Source: Siphonodentalium dalli
Lineage: Eukaryota; Mollusca; Scaphopoda; Gadilida; Siphonodentaliidae
Assembly: GCA_032622095.1 (NCBI GenBank)
Contig: CP136069.1
Location: 108,218,278-108,282,277 of the forward strand
Length of the DNA stretch: 64,000 nucleotides
Reading direction: 5' to 3'
Shown here: piece by piece, positions 33,091-45,169 of the stretch
Numbering within the stretch: position 1 is the stretch's first letter
Layout: every line of letters starts with the position of its first letter
Notes under the pieces: generated by a model
What the model was told of the DNA's origin: nothing
What the model saw: the letters and a program-made list of their open reading frames with translations, nothing else
Database searches by the model: none
Position numbers and translations under genes: made by a program

Positions 33091-35504
33091 AGGCAATCAT
33101 TGGAGTTTTGCTATGCTAACAATTCAAAAAAATCCTCTCTAGAAAGTAAATATGTGCCATCAAAACGTAAAATAAAACGAACAACAAACACAAACTGAAA
33201 AACAATGCCAGGCTAGCCTTCAATTAAAAAAATGTCATTATGCCAAACTGCAGCCTAACTAATCATTTTTGTAGTTTCAACAGTCTGTTGTGTATTCGAG
33301 TGAATTATTTTGTTTACTCACTTATCGATCTTGACTGGAAGGATTTTAGCAAGCTGTTCACAGTCGTGCACTTCTCCACACAAAATGTTTCGTGTGAAGA
33401 AACAGACAGGAACATCATTATGACGAATATAAGCCATCATGATACATGTACTAGTACAATAACCACCACCTTTTTAATCGCACCCCATTTGTATTTAAAA
33501 TTGTACGCATATAGCGCAAAACGGGATGACACTAGTGTGTAAACTATCCTCCGAAATTGGTACCATACAACGAAGAATGAAGTACTGGCATATGGCCTAA
33601 CTTGTATTCTTTCAGAAACAGTTAAATTTGTTTCGCACGATATTCCGCTCGCTCATTGCATTTCTGCATAAATTAATCTCATTTCAAACAACTTTTATCG
33701 CCTCAAAGTGCATTTTAGCCATCATTATTCGTTATATAATCCAACATTCTAGCAAATCCAGTTCATAATTCAGCACATTCAAACAGTTTTATTCCGTAAT
33801 CGCTATTTATCGTAAAGGCTTAGGTAATTAACCAGCGTAATTTATCAACTCGTTACGCGATTGGCGGAATTATTTCAAGCTCCACCCACCGCTGTCATCG
33901 GTAAGCGTTGATGCAGATGATCGGTCATGTGACCGCGTTGTGGTCATGTGATCGCACTCACGTGACTGACTTCGGATATTTCCGCGATTTTTTTAATATC
34001 ATAATAATAAAAATACTATCTGCTCGATTTTGAATTTTCTTGGCGAAATGGGTCTGTTAGACATATATTATTAGTATTATGTCGATAAAAAAAATATTTT
34101 TTTGACAGACTAATTCCTTTAATGTCTAATTCAGGCTAATTTGAAAATTATCAAAGAAGAAAATTAATTTACTTAATTAGTGTATATTTATAAGATGATG
34201 TGCATGCAAGGTGGTCTAGTTTGAAGGCACACATAAAGGTCATGTTCAGAATGTGTGTGAATTTCTTATTGCACATGAACTCCATCCAGTACATGACCGA
34301 AGTTCAGCTCTGATTGTCCAAATGAATCTCAGTAATATACATCCGTGTATATGGATTTGGCACTAGTTTGACCATCAACGTTCAAACTCAAAGGGTTAAG
34401 CACTATTTTAGGCCTAGTTCTAAGTCGTAATGCGAGGTCGGGTCAGTGGTCATGCAGGCATACATAAAAGTTAATTCGTACACTGGTAGTCCGAGAGCCC
34501 ATAAGGTTTTATTATCGTCACTCTGACCAAAAGACCCACTCTGCTCATTTTGTGGCAAATTATATGTAGTTTACGGAAACCAATTTCTTGCGAGTGGGAA
34601 ACGCGGCGTTTGGGAGATATTTAACATAGAATGATGCCTGGTGAGAGCGAAAAATGTTACTTAAGTGTTGGGGGAGGGTTAGTAATTTAGAATGTATGCA
34701 ACATATGTAATGTCAGCTAACACGTTATATATACCATTTTGTCGGCAATACGTCATTCTATCTAGTGAATAAACACATAATTAGAATTTCAACCACTGAC
34801 CTCGAGTACGAGAGGTCAAAGGTCAAAGGTCAAATATATTTTGAAACGCCATTTTTTTTAAATGTCAAATTGGAAAGTTAGCTTAATAAATTTTATAATC
34901 ATCTGCTGGAATCCGTTCTAGTATAATTTTGAACTTTACAGTATACCAGATTCGGATATGTGGAAAGAAAATTAACACAGCCGTAATTGCAACCATTCAA
35001 GATGTCAGCCAAAATGTGTGCCGAAATAGCCAAAAACAGTAAAAATTCATAAGGTCTCTCTGATCGCCGTTATAGTAAAGATGATGTCACCCAAATCCAA
35101 AATGACCACCAGAAATAGAAAAATTGCCGAAAATCGCTGATTTGAACATCAGTGACAGCTATTGTCACGACAACTCCACACATATTGTGAGTTGGGAAGA
35201 CTGAGTCGAAGAACTTATATTGCATCCAAATAAAAGTCGCCCAAATCCAAAATGGCGCCCACAATGGTGGACAGATTTAGAAAATCCCGGAAAATCTATC
35301 ATATTCACATCATTGGGCATTATTGTCAAGACAACTCTACCCATGCTTACAGCCGAGTTGGAAATACTGTGATAAAGTAATTATCTTGGATTTGATGAAG
35401 GATTTTTTTTCCAAATCGAAGATGGCGGCCAAAATGGCGTCCGAGATTTGAAAACAAGCTTACATTCCTTTACTTTAATACTATGTGCGTCATTGTTGTG
35501 AGAA

Positions 35505-37570
35505 TTTGGTCGTCATCTTGAACTAGAAAGGCATATGGTCTATAAGTATACAAGCTTACAGGTCATCTCCATGTATGTATTTCTCATATCCCATGTGGAT
35601 AACCACATGTACACCTGGCGAACTTCCCAGCTAACTAGTCATTTCTCAATAGATGGTTCAACTCACAAACTTAGCGAACGTATTGGCATACGTGGACAAC
35701 TTCGGCAGTGTTTCAAAGGTAGCTAGCTGTCTCATTCCCTTGGACACATTCATATGTGCTACAGAGACGACCATAATGTACCGACTACCCACACTTCTTG
35801 ATCATGATCTTAAGCCACTTTGTATCGTCCCGCATTCGTCTCGTTAGCAGAGAAGAACAATACTCGCGGTGCTAGTTTGTAGACAAGCGCCATGACAGTG
35901 GGAATGAAATGGGCCACGGCATACACCCCCACATCAGGTGCATGTTTCAGATATAGAATGTCATGTGTGTTGGTGCTTTTGGTGTGGTAAGATTTGTGTT
36001 TACACATCCGTTTCAAGGCCGTTCTTAATCAACTTGACCAGACATGTAATTTTGTCTGGATAATACTATCCTATCCTCCCCAGAAGAGTCGGATGGGCAA
36101 AATGATGTCTGTATGGAATGAAGGTATGCGTTGTTGTTATCCTCTCTCAAGACTAGTGTCAGTATATGGGCGGTATTTTCCAAGGAACTGTGATGCATTT
36201 GTGAGAACAATTTATAGATCGATGGGAATGGATGATGACATTGGTGAACTTGACCTTTATGGTCATATAGCTTTATAGTATATAACTTTAGAATATAGTA
36301 GTTAATATGTCTCATGCAGGACAATGGCTTTGAATGGCGATGTTACCAAGAAATAAATTGGTGTATCCAACGTAGGTTAAACTTAATGCAATGTCTCAAC
36401 AATCCCCTAGATGTTTTTCGAGTTAAAATTTTCACCAGTGTGGTGATGGCTATCATGGCATTGCACTTTCTTGAACCACACCGACCATCACACATCGTGA
36501 GTATGACATCAACTACCAAATGCATCGTCCTCAAGACTACATCCCATTCTGGGTGGGGCTTATATAGTAGTAGCCAATGGTACAAGCCTGGTCTAATTGA
36601 TTAAGAACGGCTTCCAAACGGATTGGAAGATACAATCTTAGCATATAAGGGAAGCAAAGCTACATGAGATCATGTCTAAATCTAAAACATACTCAAAGAA
36701 GGGGCAGTGCAGCCATGGTCCAATTTCATTTCCACTATCATGACACTTGCCCACAAACTAGCACCGTGTGTATTGTTATTATCTGCTTGGATATGTACGG
36801 TGAGACGATTGCTGGACGCCACCATGACTGTGTATTCTTATTATCTGCTTGGATCTGTACGGTGAGACGATTGCTGGAAGCCACAAGGACTGTTCTTATG
36901 ATCACGGTCAAGAAGTGAAAGTATATTATGCATTATGGTCTTCTGCGCCTTAGCAGAAAGGCACCCGTCAAATGTTAGGCTTTCAAAAATTCGAAGCCAT
37001 ATACAGAAGATATCCGGCTACGTCAGTATGTAAATATGTGAATTGATGAACCATATATTGAGAAGTGGCTGGATGGGTAGATCACCATTTTGTTATCCAC
37101 ATTAAGTTACCAAATCTGAATCTGAATACGCAGATAGAGACGTCCTTCTGAAAGCTATTATACGCATCGACCGCATAACTTTCTAGTTTATCACACAATA
37201 TGACGATCAGACCCCATATGTAGTGTCTGAATTATACCATAAGCTACCACGAATGAAGCTCGTCAAGAATAAGGATAATAATTCCCATCTTTCGAGACAA
37301 ACGCGTGAGCTTGACACCGGCATATGTATTGTGGGTCTTCATCCTTCCAGAAGGCGACGACCTATGTTGGAACTAATAGTTGGCTTATGTACCGTTTCGT
37401 TCAATCCATACATATTGATATTATGACGAAAAGTTGAAATTTGTGTGTGATAATTTCGACTTTCTTCAATTTTTGGCCACCAGTTTGGCAGCAATCTTGA
37501 TTGCGAAAGTTGGCCAAACTCAAATAGATACTTCACATCAATTTTCCATATGAATATTTAAGTGTGTGTA
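35505..37570. pseudogene. Interior of element B, decayed inverted coding remnants
   Basis: The minus-strand frame 35810-36016 contains HFIPTVMALVYKLAPRVLFF followed by SANETNAGRY. A plus-strand frame near 36718-36790 reads SNFISTIMTLAHKLAPCVLL followed by LSA. They appear to be two arms of one ancestral gene in inverted orientation. A 66-bp tandem duplication (ATCTGCTTGGATMTGTACGG at 36781 and 36847) lies in the plus copy. I do not recognise the family with confidence. Confidence 0.4.
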
Positions 37571-38831
37571 GAATTCTCACAACAATGACGCACATAGTAT
37601 GAAAGTAAAGGAATGTAAGCTTGTTTTCAAATCTCGGACGCCATTTTGGCCGCCATCTTCGATTTGGAAAAAAAATCCTTCATCAAATCCAAGATAATTA
37701 CTTTATCACAGTATTTCCAACTCGGCTGTAAGCATGGGTAGAGTTGTCTCGACAATAATACCCAATGATGTGAATATGAGAGATTTTCTGTGATTTTCTA
37801 AATATGTCCATCATTGTGGGTGCCATTTTGAATTTGGGCAACTTTTATTTGGATGAAATATAAGAACAGTTCTTCGAATCAGTGTACCCAACTCACAATA
37901 GTAAGCAGGTGTGGAGTTGTCGTGACAATAACTGTCACTGATGTTAACATCAGCGATATTCGGCAATATTTCTATTTCTGGTGGCCATTTTAGCCGCCAT
38001 CTTGGATTTGGGTGAATATTTCTCTACTCGGGTATAAGAGGAATCCTAGCTCGAGTATCTCCTGCACATATTACGCGTGGGTTTTGTGATAGCAACAACA
38101 TTCATTGATTCGAAACAGTCATTGCGTTATTAGCGTCGTTTTGGCTTTGATTATACCGGCATTTGGGAAAACGTGATATCGGACAAAACTGTCCAGCAAG
38201 GAATGTATATTATTATCCCCATGTGTTCGCCAATGATTCTTCTATACGATAAATGTATAAAATCGCGTCAAAAAGCCAATATTTTCCAACATAGACTAAC
38301 GAAAGGTGGTGAAATGTCCAAAAAATAGCAATTTTTCACATTTCGGCGGCCATATTGAATTTTTGTGTCGGATTTTTGGCTAATTTGTAAGGGTTGTATA
38401 TTACCATAACGTATCGAATGGACAACATGACCGCATGTGACATCATCTTTACTATAACGGCGATCAAAGAGACCTTATTAATTTTTACTGTTTTTGGCTA
38501 TTTCGGCTGATTTCGGCACACATTTTGGCTGACATCTTGAATGGTTGCAATTGCGGCTGTGTTAGTTTTCTTTCCACATATCCGAATCTGGTATACAGTA
38601 AAGTTCAAAATTATACTAGAACGGATTCCAACAGATGATTATAAAATTTCTTAAGCTAACTTTCCAATTTGACATTTTAAAAAAAAAATGGCGTTTCAAT
38701 ATTTTCGAGGTCAGTGGCTGAAATTCTAATTCTGTGTTTATTCACTAGATAGAACGACTTATTGCCGACAAAATGGTATATATGACGTGTCAGCTGACAT
38801 TACATATGTTGCATACATTCGTAATTACTAA

Positions 38832-38850
38832 CCCCCCCCCCCCCCCCCCC
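38832..38850 (+). repeat. Poly-C tract (19 C)
   Basis: In the right arm of element B. The left arm has GTTGGGGGAGGG at the equivalent place, so the run expanded in one arm only. Confidence 0.9.
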
Positions 38851-39247
38851 AACACTTAAGTAACATTTTTCGCTCTCACCAGGCATCATTCTATGTTAAA
38901 TATCTCCCAAACGCCGTGTTTCCCACTCGCAATAAATTGGTTTCCGTAAACTACATATAATTTGCCACAAAATGAGCAGAGTGGGTCTTTTGGTCAGAGT
39001 GACAACAATAAAACCTTATGGGCTCTCGGACTATGGTTCATATGCACATTTTCTTAGATTGCTTAGAGTTCAATTTTGCACATGTTTGTTAACAGGACGT
39101 AACATTTAAATTGGTCTGTCAAAAAAGGGACCAATATAGAGCGGTTGGTCGTTTTTACAGAGGGACCAACATAAAGCTTCGATGTTTTGGGGTGGGTGTC
39201 TAAAATTTTATGAAAAAAAAATGCAAGAAAGGGTGGGTGGGTGTAAA

Positions 39248-40974
39248 ATGAAAGTGTCAATGACACTGTAGCTCAACTTGGAAAGGGAATAATTTAATGT
39301 ATTACAGTCAATGGAGCGATTAGGAATGTGGAAAGTTGAATGTCTAATACTAGTTTATAGACATGAAGAGAAAAGTTAAATCCAAGATGGCTGCTGGCGG
39401 CCATATTTTCCGCCGAATGACCCCAAAATGAGTCGTTCCCATCTACATGTCATCGTTAACATCCATGACAAATTTTATGATGATCAGACTAAAGGTACGA
39501 CCTGTAGCCCGTGCTAAAGGATTTAGTCATACAAAGAGTAAAATTCAAGATGGCTGCTGGTGGCCATGTTTTTTAGCCAAATAACCCAAAAATGACTCGT
39601 TCCCATCTACATGTCATTATTAACATTCATGACAAATTTTATGATGATCAGACTAAAGGTACAACCTGCAGCCCGTGCTAAAGGATTTAGTCATACAAAG
39701 AGTAAAATCCAAGATGGCTACTGGCGGCCATGTTTTTTGGCCGAATGACCCCAAAATTACTCGTTCCCATCTACATGTCAATATTATCATCCATGACAAA
39801 TTTCATGATGATCAGACGAATAGTACGACCTGTGGCCCGTGCTAATGGATTAAATTTTGAAATCCAAGATGGCCGCTGGTGGCCATGTTTTTTGTCCGAC
39901 TGACACCAAAATGACTTGTTCTCATCTACATTCCAATTTCGACAGCCATGACAAATTTTATGATGATCAGACCAAAGGTACGACCTGTAGCCCGTGCTAA
40001 AGGATTTAGTAATACAAAGAGTAAAATCCAAGATGGCTGCTGGCGGCCATGTTTTTTGGCCAAATGACCCCAAAATGACTTGTTCCCATCTACATGTCAT
40101 TATTAACTTTCTTGACAAATTTTAGGATGATCAGACTAAAAGTAGGACCTGTAGCCCATGCTAAAGGGTTTAGTCATACAAAGAGTAAAATCCAAGATGG
40201 CTGCTGGCGACAATGTTTTTTGGCCGATTGACCCCAAAATTACTTGTTCCCATCTACATGTCATTGTTAACATCCATGACAAATTTTATGATGATCAGAC
40301 TAAAGGTACGACCTGCAGCCCGTGCTAAAGAATTTAGTCATACAAAGAGTAAAATCCAAGATGGCTGCTGGTGGCCATGTTTTTTGGCCGAATGAACCCA
40401 AAATTACTCGTTCCCATCTACATGTCAATATTAACATCCATGACAAATTTCATGATGATCAGACGAACAGTACGACCTTTCTACATTCTACATTTAGCGG
40501 TTCCTGAGATAAGGCGTTACTGAAATGAAAGTGTCAATGTCACTGTAGCTCAACTTTGTAAAGAAGGTAATTGGATTAAATTTTGAAATCCAAGATGGCT
40601 GCTGGTGGCCATGTTTTTTGGCCGAATGACCCCAAAATGACTCGTTCCCATCTACATGTCATTGTTAACATTCATGACAAATTTCATGAAGATCAAATAA
40701 ACAGTACGACCTGTGGCCCGAGCTAATGGATTGAATTTTGAAATCAAAGATGGCCGCTGGCAGCCATGTTTTTTGTCCGAATGACCGCAAAATGACTCGT
40801 TCCCATCTACATTCCAATTTCAACAGCCATGGCAAATTTTATGGTGATCAAACTAAAGGTACGACCTGCATGTAGCCTGTGCCAAAAATGTGCCAAAAAT
40901 GACTCGTTCCCATCTACATGTTATTGTTAACATCCATGACAAATTTCATGATGATCCGACCAAAGGTACGACCT
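39248..40974 (+). mobile_element. Pearl/BIV160-like HINE array P1
   Basis: Starts ATGAAAGTGTCAATGACACT, then TAGCTCAACTT (subterminal repeat). About ten monomers follow, each with CCAAGATGGC, a GGCGGCCATG-type hairpin and TCGTTCCCATCTACATGTC. Two lengths alternate: about 164 bp (with ATTTAGTCATACAAAGAGTA) and about 155 bp (with GGATTAAATTTTGAAATCC). A second element start occurs inside at 40524. The first 200 bp are almost identical to 59218-59450. Confidence 0.75.
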
Positions 40975-41623
40975 GGTATGGGTAAACATAAAAAACAATT
41001 CCACAGTTTTTTTAAATATTCTTTTATTTTTTAATATATCATTTCTTTTCTTTTCTTTTTTGGTTAAAGAGTTTTTTTTAGTTATGTCCCTGGCCCCACC
41101 CACATTTGACCCAGTGACCTCATTTGAACAAATCTGAACCCCAGTCAACCAAGGATCCTTCATACCAAATATGAACCCATTTGGCCCGATGGTATTTGAG
41201 AAGATATTTAAAAGAATTACTATGAAGGGAAAGAGTTATGGCCCTGGTTTCTCAACTAATCAACCTGGTGACCTCATTTGAACAAATCTGAATGTGAGTC
41301 ACCTAGGGAACATCCACACCAAATATGAACCCATTCGGCCTGATAGTCCGTGAAAAAAAGTCGTTCTAAGAATTACTATGAAGGAATAGAGTTGTGGCCC
41401 TGCTTTCTCAACTAATTGACCCGATGACCTCATTTGAACAAATCTGAATGTGATTCATTAGGGAACATACACACCAAATATGAACCCGTTCCGTCTTACA
41501 GTTTTGGCGGAGAAGATGATTCTTGACGGACGGACGGATAGACGGATGGTACGACGGACGGACGGACGAGGAGTGATGACTATAGCTCCATCGGAGACTT
41601 CGTCTCAGGTGAGCTAAAAACAA
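40975..41623 (+). mobile_element. HINE family G with hairpin 3' end
   Basis: Three monomers of about 150 bp carry GACCTCATTTGAACAAATCT and ACCAAATATGAACCC, then a GACGGACGGACGG tail (41526-41568). The terminal hairpin (GAGACTTCGTCTC core, 41590-41613) is the same as at 5937-5968. Fused to the end of P1. Confidence 0.65.
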
Positions 41624-42955
41624 GTAGTCCTAAAGAGGGATGTAGCATAGAGGGTCTCCGTTGAGCAGTGGGGTGTCCACATTGAAATTTGGTCCTGATT
41701 CCGACCCCCCCCCAGATAATAGATAATTTATGCGTTTATTCAATGTTGGGTCAGACCATTTGCAATGGCAGATTACTCCGCGTGACAACTCATACTATAT
41801 GGATGATCATTCTATAAAACTTCTAGAAATTTTGGGTAGATACCACCAAATTGAGTCCGGTTGCCATAGCAACTTATTTTCGGAACTTTATGTGATTGGG
41901 GGGCTGTAATTTCGCTATATGACGATGTGTTTGCGACATTTTGAATCAAATATAAATGATCCCGGAATATTTTTCCAACAACAATAAGGACTAATCAAGG
42001 AGTTGTAAAAGCTTGTAATATTAATGAATACCAACGTCGATGGTATGACGTGATGATAATCCGATTAACAACTGATTAAAGCAATAATCTTAGCAAGTTG
42101 GATAGCTGTGTTACAATAGTGATTAATGTGCGCTTAACAAAGACCAGTGGAGCTTATAATATACACGAACAGGTTATTTAATTACCTGCATTGTAACCAA
42201 GTACATGCAATTAATTTACAACGGTTGACAGACACGTTAACTCTCTCGATTTTGGCGTGAGACTCACAATTTCACGACCCTGTTTTTAATAGTAAGCAAG
42301 CAAGTGCTATTGTTTACATAATAAGTCTGCAACTCCCAAACGTAAAAAAGTTGGATTGGGAAACAGATTCAGATGCAAACTACTTTCATAAAATTAAAAA
42401 AATCATGGATATGCATTGAAAAAACATCATGACTTGTTTACACAGGCTACTGTATGCGTGGTGGTGAGCATGCATGGCTATACAATTTGCGGTTACAAAA
42501 TGACCCGGCAGAACAAAGTAACGACTAACTTCATCTTCAGACGTGCGAGTAGATAATCATAAACTTCGTTGCAAAGCGTAATTTACCATTTCCAAAAGCA
42601 CTCAATGTGATTAGAATATGTGGATACAGTACACAATGTAAAATTAAAACTGCTTAGTTAGAACAGTTTTAAGACTATATATTTTTTGCAAAACAAGTCA
42701 AATTTCCACCGGTAAAATTACCGTAAATCCCAAGCAAGTTTGTAAAATTTGGAAGGCGACTTCGTTTTTCGCCTTACGGACATCCGAGGGCAAAGTCGCC
42801 AGCGAGAAGGCGATAACTTCGCCCCAGTCGCCTCCTAGCTTGGGGCCTACACGTCCCTCACAACTATGACTGAACTGTCAGACAGTTTTTTTTATTTATT
42901 GTGATGTCTTCTCAATTAGCGAACAATGGTTTAACTCTTTAGCTAAACAAACATT
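41624..42955. other. UBR5 intron, no feature seen
   Basis: A C9 run at 41707 and some G-rich words. A short inverted pair (AATCAAG / CTTGATT, 42957-42987) borders the next block. No exon or element is recognised. Confidence 0.5.
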
Positions 42956-43412
42956 TAATCAAGCGACTCGATGTCATAATCACTTGATTCGTGTTCCGAC
43001 CGCACGGGATTGGACATCATGGCTTGAGCTCCCCAGACATTACCCGCTAGGCGATCGTATTACTGGCTTCAGCGGATTAAGGATTCTTCTAGTCATCGCT
43101 AATGTCAGGCACGTACTGAGCTCTCTCCATGTGGGTACGTGCATGACCTGGACTCTATACAGGTCAGGCAGCCACATGGAGCTGTTTCTAGGATTCCAGG
43201 TCACACCGGCAAGGTCCTTCACAGGACCGTCTACCGGCCATGACTTGAAAGCTGGAGCACACCAGGGACCCACCACCATTATAAGGGCCACCAAGAGCAA
43301 CAGGGATGGACCAAAACCCATCTCAGAGTTGCCAAGACCATCAGAGAATAGAAGCCTGGCGTTCGAAGAGGCAGACAGCACTACCACCAGCTGCACAGGG
43401 GTCCATGACTGA
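42956..43412. other. GC-rich block open on both strands
   Basis: About 430 bp of clearly higher GC than its surroundings, with open frames of 142 codons (plus, 42984-43412) and 118 codons (minus, 43040-43396). I recognise neither protein. It lies 44 bp downstream of the UBR5 donor at 43455. It may be a retroelement leader, a captured gene fragment or an alternative UBR5 segment. Confidence 0.4.
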
Positions 43413-43455
43413 TGTCAATATCCATATAGTGATATGCCTATATGTTTTTACTTAC

Positions 43456-43535
43456 GATTTAGACTCCGGGCCTGGTTTAGTCAGTTCCAGTTTGTCGGCA
43501 TGCAAGGCAAATGGTATTCTACATACTCGGCCATC
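43456..43535 (-). CDS. UBR5: UBR5 exon encoding DGRVCRI segment
   Basis: Minus-strand exon of 80 bases with acceptor TTATATAG|GAT and a strong donor TC|GTAAGTAAA. It encodes DGRVCRIPFALHADKLEL then TKPGPESK and two bases of a Ser codon. Human UBR5 continues from LLE with DGRVCRIGFSVQPDRLELGK, so both the order and the exon junction match. The motif resembles one strand of the RCC1/beta-propeller-like N-terminal region. The two leftover bases (TC) join the first base (C) of the exon at 27954 to make Ser. A GC-rich block (42956-43412) lies directly downstream in the same intron. Confidence 0.87.
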
Positions 43536-44069
43536 CTATATAAAAAAAATTTGAAGTATAATAGTTCAACCTGGAGAGGGGATACAGTCGATGGAGTAAT
43601 AAGCAATGCGAAAAGATGAAATGTTTAAGTAATACTAGAGATCAACCTGGGGAGCCATAGGGTCATTATTTCGTTACGTATGTGACATTCAGAGAATTTT
43701 TCGGGCATTTATGTTGACATAGTTTGCAAAGTATCCCATGTTATGGGTACACAGTATGGTCATTCTATCTGCCATGAGCCCTACTATGAATTATTTTAGT
43801 ATAATTGACCAACATTGAATAATGACAGAGATGGAAGATTTTTTTCGACAGTTACGTGTGTGACCTCAGAAAAATCAGGTTTTTAGATGAGCTTATTTTG
43901 AAACCTAATTTCTGTGAATTCTTACACCATCAGAAATTACAAGCTATTTAAATTTATTGAAGGGATACTCAATTTTGAAAACTGAAGAGTCCTGATCCCA
44001 AAAATCTAAATTTAGCTGTGTTACGTGTGTGACACAAAAAGCGTTATGTGTGTGACCTTCTAAAAAAAA
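43536..44069. other. UBR5 intron, no feature seen
   Basis: GTTACGTGTGTGAC-type words recur near 43671, 43853 and 44020-44050, but no element boundary is visible. Confidence 0.5.
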
Positions 44070-44645
44070 ACAAGCAGTCACAGACGGCGGTATCCTCCGC
44101 CGAAATGTGCTGGTTGGGGAAGTGCATTCTCAATAATGTTTGCGTTCTCAGTATGTGCTAAACAAGAGGTGGAATTTTGTCAAAAAGCCTGGCTTGCGAA
44201 CTCATTTAAGTACTGGTCATGGGAATGAATATACCAATAAACAAAGTCCAATAACTCTGCTGAAAATATCCGGCCAGACCTGGTTTGCGAACTCGTTCTA
44301 GATACTGGTCATGTGAACTCATATACCAAAAATCTTTGAAATCCATTGAGATTTGTGGAAATGAGCGCTATGACATCGTTTATTTGCTATAAGGTAAATT
44401 CGACAAATATAATAAACAAAGTCCAATAACTCTGGTAAAAGTATCTGGCCGGACTTGGCTTGCGAACTCATTCTAAGTAATGGTGAGGTGAACTCATATA
44501 CCACAAATCTTTGAAATCCGTTTACATTTGTTCAAGTTATGACTTACAAATTTGGGACAGACGGACGGACGGCTCGACGGACAGACGGACGGACGGACGG
44601 ACGGACAGACAGACAGACAAGCTGATACCAGTATACCCCCCCACA
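44070..44645 (+). mobile_element. HINE family E, copy 2
   Basis: GGCGGTATCCTCCGCC hairpin at about 44087, three shortened monomers matching copy 1 and a long GACGGACGGACAGACAGAC tail (44560-44620), ending CAGTATACCCCCCC. Confidence 0.7.
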
Positions 44646-44702
44646 ACTCCAGCCAGCGTGTATCCAAGTTGATACGGCTGTGACTGTCAACACGTCCGGA
44701 AT

Positions 44703-45014
44703 TTAACAGAGTTGTGTGTGTGTAATCGGATCCGTGTTGCTGGAAATGAAGGAACAGTAGCCGCTGGTATGAGACGAACTCCTCGAGTGGAGCGATAGAG
44801 CAGGTGATGGACTTGGTGATGCAAGCATGACTTGGATGAGTGGTGATCTGTCTCTGCAGGTACGAGTATGTCTGTTGGCATCGTCCCGACGGGAGAAGCT
44901 TCTGTGGCAGAAGGCGAAGTTGTGAAAACTGATACCGCGGTGTTGGATGCGGATGTGTCTGTATAGCCCTGAGGCGTGGCTATAGATATTGGGACACTCC
45001 GGGCAGTCGTGCAT
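44703..45014 (-). pseudogene. C2H2 zinc-finger frame downstream of the Penelope-like gene
   Basis: MHDCPECPNIYSHASGLYRH then IRIQH is a complete C2H2 finger (CxxC...HxxxxH). A second finger (FAFCHRSFSRRDDANRH) lacks its first Cys. A Ser/Pro-rich tail runs to a stop at 44703. A TATA-like TATTTATA lies about 45 bp before the ATG. It is probably the N-terminus of a second, truncated copy of the same retroelement, though a host zinc-finger fragment is possible. Confidence 0.4.
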
Positions 45015-45169
45015 TCTGAATTTGCACTGAGCCGTTCCCCGAGGCGACGTTAGGAGTATAAATACTAGTGGACGTCTGTGACGTCAGGTCACTATAGGGA
45101 AAGGTGTGGCCGTTGTGGTAACAAGAAGAGTAAAAAGTAAAATATGAAAAGGAGGCGACTGTTAAAAGT

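Larger units (their letters stand above)
31058..34486. other. UBR5 intron with minor repeats
   Basis: Mostly unassigned. It contains a G20 run (31297-31316), a THAP-like short frame (32826-32915) and a duplicated 124-bp-spaced repeat (32912-33090). GTCATGTGACCGC and GGTCATGTGATCGC repeat near 33923-33953. No exon fits the UBR5 phase here. Confidence 0.5.
34487..39033. mobile_element. Long-TIR element B (TAGTC ends, TGG target duplication)
   Basis: Inverted ends TAGTCCGAGAGCCCATAAGG, flanked by TGG on both sides (34484-34486, 39034-39036). The left arm is 34487-35504 and the right arm 37571-39033; the right arm has about 440 bp (37990-38450) that the left lacks. The arms carry CCAAATCCAAAATGGC-type words like element A. 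The 2 kb interior encodes decayed frames in opposite directions (35810-36016 minus, about 36700-36890 plus) that look like each other. Superfamily not assigned. Confidence 0.75.

Noticed and set aside
33240-33542. 100-codon plus-strand frame in the UBR5 intron
   Set aside because: No recognisable domain, no upstream or downstream exon signal, and composition like the surrounding intron.
39248-41623. CRISPR-like array (regular repeats)
   Set aside because: Monomers of 155-165 bp are contiguous with no unique spacers, in an animal intron; this is a HINE/satellite array.
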